DNA of 64,000 bases, taken from the NCBI GenBank assembly GCA_029204225.1, contig MU831941.1, forward strand, positions 1-64,000. Direction: 5' to 3'. This document shows positions 58,958-64,000 of this stretch, in pieces; position 1 is the first letter of the stretch; every line of letters starts with the position of its first letter. The notes below the pieces were generated by a model. It was not told where the DNA came from, searched no databases, and saw nothing but the letters and a program-made list of their open reading frames with translations. A program made the translations under genes and the position numbers. The stretch comes from Diphasiastrum complanatum (taxonomy: Eukaryota; Streptophyta; Lycopodiopsida; Lycopodiales; Lycopodiaceae).

Positions 58958-59614
58958 TTAAAATAGGCCTTCAACTACTCTCCCTCCTCTAACAATTCTA
59001 TTGTGCCATGCATCCTTCTGTGTTGTTGCTACTTGGTACATCGTCTTGGTGCATTTAAAAAAGTAGAAATCCTCTCCCCTCTCTATTGCTTTGACCACAA
59101 AATTGTCTCCAGTGGACAGCAAGTCATACAAACTATCAGGGTTCCCCTCATACACAGGCAGGTTGGTGTCATTATTCATTGGCATGGAAAAATAAGCAGC
59201 GTCATTATCTCCAGTGTCATCGTCTTCATCGCTGCTAGTTGCCTCTGACTCTGGCAATGGCTGGATAAACAAATATTTTCACTCTTCCATGTGCGGTCTG
59301 TTCCTGCATCTTCTCCATTGCCCTGCAATACATGAATCACAGATGCGTTGACAATCCCATTTCACATGACGTTGCACCTCATCCTTGCTAACTAGCCAGA
59401 AAACCCTTTTTGTACTACAGTTGTGACCTTCTCCTTTTGGCCTACAGGTTTCTTTCATATATGCGCCCACATCTATTGCACATTTCAAGAGCCAGCCATC
59501 TGGTTTCAACTCCTCATGAGTGAGAGTTCTCTTGATGACTGTGCCCAATCCATCGTGCTTGCCTTTTCCATGGCCTGAGGCAAAAAAATTATGCATCATT
59601 TGCAGACCTGTCAA
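58958..59614 (-). pseudogene. Transposase-like protein, C-terminal half
   Basis: One frame of 219 codons broken by a single TGA at 59274-59276, where Trp would be expected (HMEE-stop-KYLFIQPLP). Near its start is FFASGHGKGKHDGLGTVIKR, a motif I associate with a widespread family of RNase H-fold, transposase-like proteins of plants and animals (H-G-K-G-x-x-D-G-x-G-x-x-K-R). It continues with a Cys-containing segment (CDSCIAGQWRRCRNRP), an acidic linker (SDEDDDTGDND) and DNFVVKAIERGEDFYFFKCT. Family membership is from memory of the motif pattern. The third catalytic residue may be the Asp of this motif. Confidence 0.55.
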
Positions 59615-59624
59615 GTGATAATAT

Positions 59625-59955
59625 CTAGCCCAAAAACGAACAAATTGTTAAATTTTTTAAAGTTTATGTAGGTTGCAATAAACAGTGCTTGTAGACAGTA
59701 TCTGTAGTTCCGACCTTGGTGTCCTATCTATACCAATTTGGTACTATATTTAGGTGTCCGATATAGACCCAGTTTGTACTATATTTTTTAGGAAAATAGT
59801 ACAAAATTGGTACTCTAGAGCAATGTATTTTGGTACTACAAGACGAACTATGTAGTTAAAGTCTTATAGTTCAGTACCAATTTTGGTACTATATGAAGTA
59901 ACAAACCTAAAAACTATAGAGTAATAATAATAGATAGTGAGAACCCCCAACAAAT
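59625..59955 (-). other. Probable intron with GTACC words
   Basis: The gap between the two transposase-like pieces has a donor-like AG|gtatatttg at its start (59962) and an acceptor-like cttgacag at its end (59606 on the minus strand). It is filled with ttggtacta/tagtaccaa words. The reading phases no longer match exactly, as expected after decay. Confidence 0.4.
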
Positions 59956-60262
59956 ATACCTGGCCACGAAGAAGAAAGGCCTTTTGGGACGTCGCACCGT
60001 CTGACCACACCAATGACAACTCGAATTATACCTGTTTTCTTTCAACCAATTGTCATGCAGTAGTAGATAGTGCTGTACGAATAGGGTGTCATGCAGCTTA
60101 TCATCTAATATGTTAAAATGAAGAGTCTTTTCAGCTATACCTGCAGAGTTTCTGACATACGTTATGTGCACAAGTATCAGGACCTGATTAGACCACCAGT
60201 GCATGGATTGTATCTCGTTCTGCATCTTGAACGAATTATTCTCCGCAAAGTCAATGACTGAA
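59956..60262 (-). pseudogene. Transposase-like protein, catalytic N-terminal half
   Basis: Starts after acceptor ttgtttcag with VIDFAENNSFKMQNEIQSMH (first acidic residue in D-F-A-E-N), then WWSNQVLILVHITYVRN. After a possible small intron (gtatagctg) the stretch IAEKTLHFNILDDKLHDTLF and VQHYLLLHDNWLKEN follow. Then the frame slips: WSDGATSQK, the expected second acidic motif (W-S-D-G), is read one frame away at 60008-59982, and RPFFFVAR returns to the first frame. Compensating slips around conserved motifs show this was once a coding gene. The D-F-A-E-N / S-D-G / H-G-K-G-D-G order fits a D-D-D/E RNase H-like recombinase core. Confidence 0.55.
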
Positions 60263-60344
60263 ACAACAACATCCGAAGGAAATTTCAGCAATCAGTCTTA
60301 AAAAACCTTACAACTTGCTAAAAGAACATAAGAATATGCCTAAG

Positions 60345-60460
60345 AATTACCTTGTAAGTTGATCCAAGCCAACTTGAACATTAAACCAAACTTGATCTGT
60401 GTCTAATATCCTATTCCAGAAGTCACCACAATGCTCCCTCCCCAACGACATGGCCTTCCT
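60345..60460 (-). pseudogene. Possible upstream exon of the transposase-like gene
   Basis: Minus-strand stretch ending at donor CTTACAAG|gtaatt. In the phase that joins to VIDFAEN it reads IKFGLMFKLAWINLQ. In another frame LGREHCGDFWNRILDTDQVW is open for longer. Which frame is right is unclear. Confidence 0.3.
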
Positions 60461-60479
60461 TGTGGATGTTACAAATCAA

Positions 60480-61790
60480 GTAAAATTGGTAGAAACTAAA
60501 GCTTAGATTTCACCAATTGGTAAACAACACTAAAATAGTTCCAAAAAGACCACAAAAGATTGTATACGAGGTGCAAACACAAATAAATATAAAGAAAAAA
60601 GTACCCAAAAAATGAGACACTTAGTATAAAAGACCTAATTTGGTAGTACCCTAAACCCTAAAACCGTGAGGATCAGGATTGGTTTGTAGTACGAATCTTT
60701 TATATTAAAGAGTTTTACCAACACAAAAATAGTACCAAAATAGTACAAAATTTGTAAAATTATTACCCTACATTGGTGCAGCTCAATACAGTGTTGGTTC
60801 ACTCGAAACTTCTTGAAGATTCCTTCTGCATAAAAGTCATTGTTAACATCTTCAAATTGAACTTGAGGAGTATTCTCATTAGCACTGATCTATACTGAAG
60901 AAGTCTTATCATGTTACAAGTAGAAAGTACCAACATGTAGTATCAAAGCATCATATACAAGTAGTACCAAAACGATTGAAAGTACTTGTAGGTAGTACCG
61001 AAGCATCATATACAAGTGGTACCAAAGTACCAAAGCATCTTATAGTACCAAAGTACAAAACATGCAGAAAGTACAAGAACCTTAATTGGTTGTCTGGAGG
61101 ATCAAAATTGTTACACAATAGGTTCAAATAGTACCAATGTTTGGTACTCAAACGTTCCAGGAACACGTAACCATTACAAAAATAATACAAATCTTGTAAA
61201 ATTGGTGGTAACTAAAGCTTAGATTCCACCAATTGGTAAACAACACTAAAATAGTAGCAAAAAGACCACAAAGGATTGTATGCGAGCTACGAACACAAAT
61301 AAATATAAGGAAAAAAGTACCCAATTTTATAGTTTTATGGGTAAAATATGGTTACAAGAAGTCTAAATAGTACCTATTTGGTAGATTTTAAAATAAAAAT
61401 GACACTTACTATAAAAGAACCTAATTTGGTAGTCAGGAGGATCATAATTAGTACACGATAAGTTATTATAGTACCATTCTTTTGTGTTTAAGAGTTTTAC
61501 CAACACAATAATAGTACCAAAGTAGTACAAAATTTGTAAAATTAGTACCCGACTACTAGAGTAATACTACCAATTGGTATAACAACACTAAAGCAGTACC
61601 AAAAGATCAAATCAAGTCATGTGCAAACTGCAAATACGACGAAATTTAAAAAAGTAGAACCAAATGTTGTAGATTCTAAAATAAAAATGGTACACACTAT
61701 AAATCTTAGTAGACCAATTTGGATGATAAAATGAGACACGGGGTATTAAAGAATCTATTTTGGTAGTCTATTGTATCAAAATTGTTATAC
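60480..61790. repeat. Right GTACC-rich flank with repeated modules
   Basis: A module starting taaaattggt(a/g)g..actaaagcttagat occurs at 60481 and 61197 (716 bp apart), with a shorter relative at 61560 (341 bp after the second). Each holds caccaattggtaaacaacac, an agtaccc core and a gagttttaccaacacaa end. tagtaccaaa words occur every few tens of bases. No coding sequence. Confidence 0.75.
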
Positions 61791-61799
61791 GATAAGTTT

Positions 61800-62482
61800 T
61801 AGTATGCGAAGAATTGCCAAAAATTGGCAAATCTAGCTTGATCAAAAACCATGTAGAACTTTGTAAATATTGTGTATATTTGGGTTCCACACATGTATGG
61901 CCAAAATGCCATGTGGTAGGTCAAGTCAAGAGAGTTGGTCATGTCTATTTGGTGGTCATCCCTACTTTATAGGACCTACACCTAAGTTTAAGGTGAAATT
62001 TTGACCAACTAGCTATCTACAAAGCATAAGTCTAGGATCTAGGCTAGGGTTTCATTTTAGGTCAAGGAGAGAGTTAACTTCCTTATTACATGCTGGAAAT
62101 CCACCTAACTTCAAGAAGGAAGTCGAATTTGCTATGTATTCCCTCTCTCCATAGTGAGAAGATAGAAAATTTTTGGAGCTCATTGGCAATCTCAAGCTAG
62201 TTCACTATGTACATTGAGTTTTTGTGATCCAAATGCAACCAAATCAATTTCTACTTGTTTCTCAGGTTGAAGGCCATACTACAGCCTGTATTACTCACAT
62301 GTGGGCTCGGATTTCAATGTTGATCAATGTTTTTGACTGTTAATGCTTGTTGCTTGTCAAATTGCCAATCTAGATCAACTTTTTGATGACTAGTTTTTTA
62401 ATAGATTGTTAAGCAAGCATCCAATCACTCTTGTGGATCTTTTGTAGATCCATTTATGGTCCTAAAGTACAGTACTTTCACA
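61800..62482 (+). mobile_element. 5' LTR of a copia element
   Basis: The 3' end is fixed: ...GTACTTTCACA at 62482 touches the primer site. The 5' end is not certain; the change of composition near 61800-61850 is the best guess. Only one LTR is inside the window. Confidence 0.55.
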
Positions 62483-62495
62483 TGGTATCAGAGCC
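62483..62495 (+). promoter_or_regulatory. tRNA-Met primer-binding site
   Basis: TGGTATCAGAGCC, perfect 13-base complement to the 3' end of initiator tRNA-Met, directly after the LTR CA. Confidence 0.92.
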
Positions 62496-62937
62496 AAGTA
62501 CAAGAGCATAATCCATTGATCTAGTGTAAAATCCATTTTTAGCAAGTTTTGGTGCTAAAAACTAGTATTGAGAGGGCAAGCTAGAATCTTGATTTTGGTG
62601 AGGAGATTTGATCCCAAACTTGGTAGGGGTCCAAATCCGTACAGTCCACATGTGTGGGCACCTCTGAACCTGCATTTAATGCATGGTATTCATTTGATCC
62701 AAAAAAATCAATTTGTGAGCTTTTGATGTAATTTTTGGTGAGTATCCTAGGATAAGCTACCAAGATTGAGTGCCATTGGTTAGATTTGACATAGGGTCAT
62801 GAAATCTATTTAATCTAGATTGAAATCAGGTCCTCTAAACTTGTTTTACAGGTCTTGAAAGTACATCAAAGAGTGTGAGAGAGATTTAGTCATGTTATTG
62901 TCCAAAAATAGCCAAGATTGGCAAGATTTGATTGTAA

Positions 62938-63255
62938 GTAGATTTCACATCATCTTATCTTCATTCCAACTTTGTGAGGGAGTGCTAGAACTGAGATTAT
63001 AAGTCCATTTGTTGGATTAGAAATCTAATTTGATTGAAACAGACCTTTGTGAGTTTCTAGAGACAATCAAATCCATTTCTTGGCTTGAAAGTAGTTTTCA
63101 CTTCATCTTATCTTCATTCCAGCTTTGTGAGGGAGTGATAGAACTGTGATTATAAGTCCATTTGTTGGATTAGAAATCAAATTTGAGTGAAACACTACAA
63201 GTGTGAGACCTTTGTGAGTTTCAAGTCAATCAAATCTATTTCTTGTTTGTAGAAG
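62938..63255 (+). repeat. 153-bp tandem duplication in the leader
   Basis: gtag(a/t)tttcac(a/t)tcatcttatc starts at 62938 and 63091. Both copies contain tttgtgagggagtg and aagtccatttgttggatta. The second copy has an extra aacactacaagtgtgag. Confidence 0.9.
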
Positions 63256-63266
63256 TCACTAGTAAG

Positions 63267-63998
63267 ATGGGATCTGCTGGAGCATACCTTCTAGAAGCTA
63301 GTGAGAGATTGAATTCTACAAATTATGCTATTTGGAAGGTTAGGATGTAGTCACTCTTGGTGCTCCAAGACCTTTATGAGTTTATGATTGAAGATGAAGA
63401 TGAACCTCTAGGTGCACATGAGTTAGCTAGATACAAGAAGAGATCTAGGCTTGCACTTCATTGTGTGAAGATGAATGTGAGCAATGATTTATTGAGAGAA
63501 GTATCAGCATGTACTGGTGCTAAAGAGGCTTGAGAGTCTTTAAAATCAATCTATGAATCTAGTAACACTTCAAGAGTACTCATGCTTAGAAATCAGATTT
63601 TGCAAAGCATGAGGAGAAATGAGGAGAGTGCACATGATTATGTACTCAAAATCAAGTCTCTATATAGGGAGTTGGCTTCCATTAGAGAGAAGATTCATGA
63701 TGGAGAGCTTGTACAAATTGTCCTTAATGGTCTAGGAGATGACTTTGCAAATTTGGTCCAAAGTTTTGCCATCCAAGACACTTTGCCAACTATAGAAAAC
63801 CTTCACAGTGTATTAGTGGCTGAAGAGTGTAGGATGCTCCATGCAAAATCTAGGATGAGTTCCTTATCTTTGCAAGATGGTGATGAAAAAGCCAATTTCT
63901 CATTAAAGGACAAAAATAAGACCAATGGACAGAAAAAGCATCCAAAGGAGGCCAAAGAAGAGTATAATGCATCAAGCTCAAAGGACAAGTCAAAGTAG
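63267..63998 (+). pseudogene. gag: Ty1/copia gag, two in-frame stops
   Basis: From ATG 63267, 771 bp after the primer site, a single frame of 243 codons to TAG 63996. LLEASERLNSTNYAIWKVRM, SRLALHCVKMNVSNDLLREV, LRNQILQSMRRNEESAHDYV, LVQIVLNGLGDDFANLVQSF and RMSSLSLQDGDEKANFSLKD are the ordered blocks of the plant copia gag (UBN2-type). Stops at 63348-63350 and 63531-63533 interrupt it; the second replaces the Trp of A-W-E (TGG to TGA). It ends in a Lys-rich tail before the knuckle, near the window edge. It is related to the gag at 45611. Confidence 0.86.
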
Positions 63999-64000
63999 AA

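Overview
This window is nuclear DNA of a land plant with a large, repeat-rich genome. The evidence is a nuclear-type tRNA-Glu(UUC) gene, decayed plant-style Ty3/gypsy, Ty1/copia and LINE elements, MITE-like elements, long dinucleotide arrays and two spliced host genes with introns of 0.14 to 4.7 kb. The species cannot be named from this sequence. A spore-bearing plant or gymnosperm would fit the long introns and old repeats, but that is a guess. No bacterial, viral or organellar gene set is present.

Layout. 1-3.8 kb: a gag-protease element without pol, ending in a 601-bp LTR that is followed by more leader-like sequence. 3.85-5.2 kb: two head-to-tail LINE fragments, minus strand. 5.2-9.9 kb: a Ty3/gypsy element on the minus strand with an intact tRNA-Met primer-binding site. 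10.1-17.9 kb: five phase-consistent exons of an unrecognised plus-strand gene with an 8-bp-TSD MITE in an intron. 19.2-20.4 kb: two copia fragments head to head. 20.4 kb: a SINE-like tRNA head. 21.1-21.5 kb: a GC island with nine GGCGCC words. 22.33 kb: tRNA-Glu. 23.5 kb: a Tourist-like MITE with TTA target duplications. 26.3 kb: a (CA)n/(CG)n array. 27-31 kb: gypsy and copia fragments. 31.2-34.9 kb: a copia element with both LTRs on the minus strand. 37.9-38.6 kb: three exons of a minus-strand gene. 40.7-44.2 kb: a chromovirus on the plus strand. 45.6 kb: copia gag. 48.3-49.0 kb: an Athila/Tat-type LTR. 50.2-51.1 kb: a 177-bp tandem repeat bracketed by hairpins. 53.2-53.9 kb: an L1-type LINE fragment. 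56.8-61.8 kb: a GTACC-rich block around a decayed RNase H-like transposase-type gene. 61.8-64 kb: the 5' end of a copia element.

Working parts. Only the tRNA and perhaps the two spliced genes look functional. All transposon genes carry stops, frameshifts or deletions. The LTR elements would have copied themselves through gag particles, protease, reverse transcriptase/RNase H and integrase, primed from tRNA-Met. Several still show the primer site directly next to the LTR end.

The most novel-looking locus is 56.8-61.8 kb. It has a transposase-like reading frame with DFAEN, WSDG and HGKG motifs, embedded in dense GGTAC/GTACC words and in tandem modules of about 350-360 bp. It may be an undescribed DNA transposon with subterminal binding-site arrays. 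Second is the recurring arrangement of an LTR followed by another primer site or leader, seen at 3.5 and 31.2 kb.
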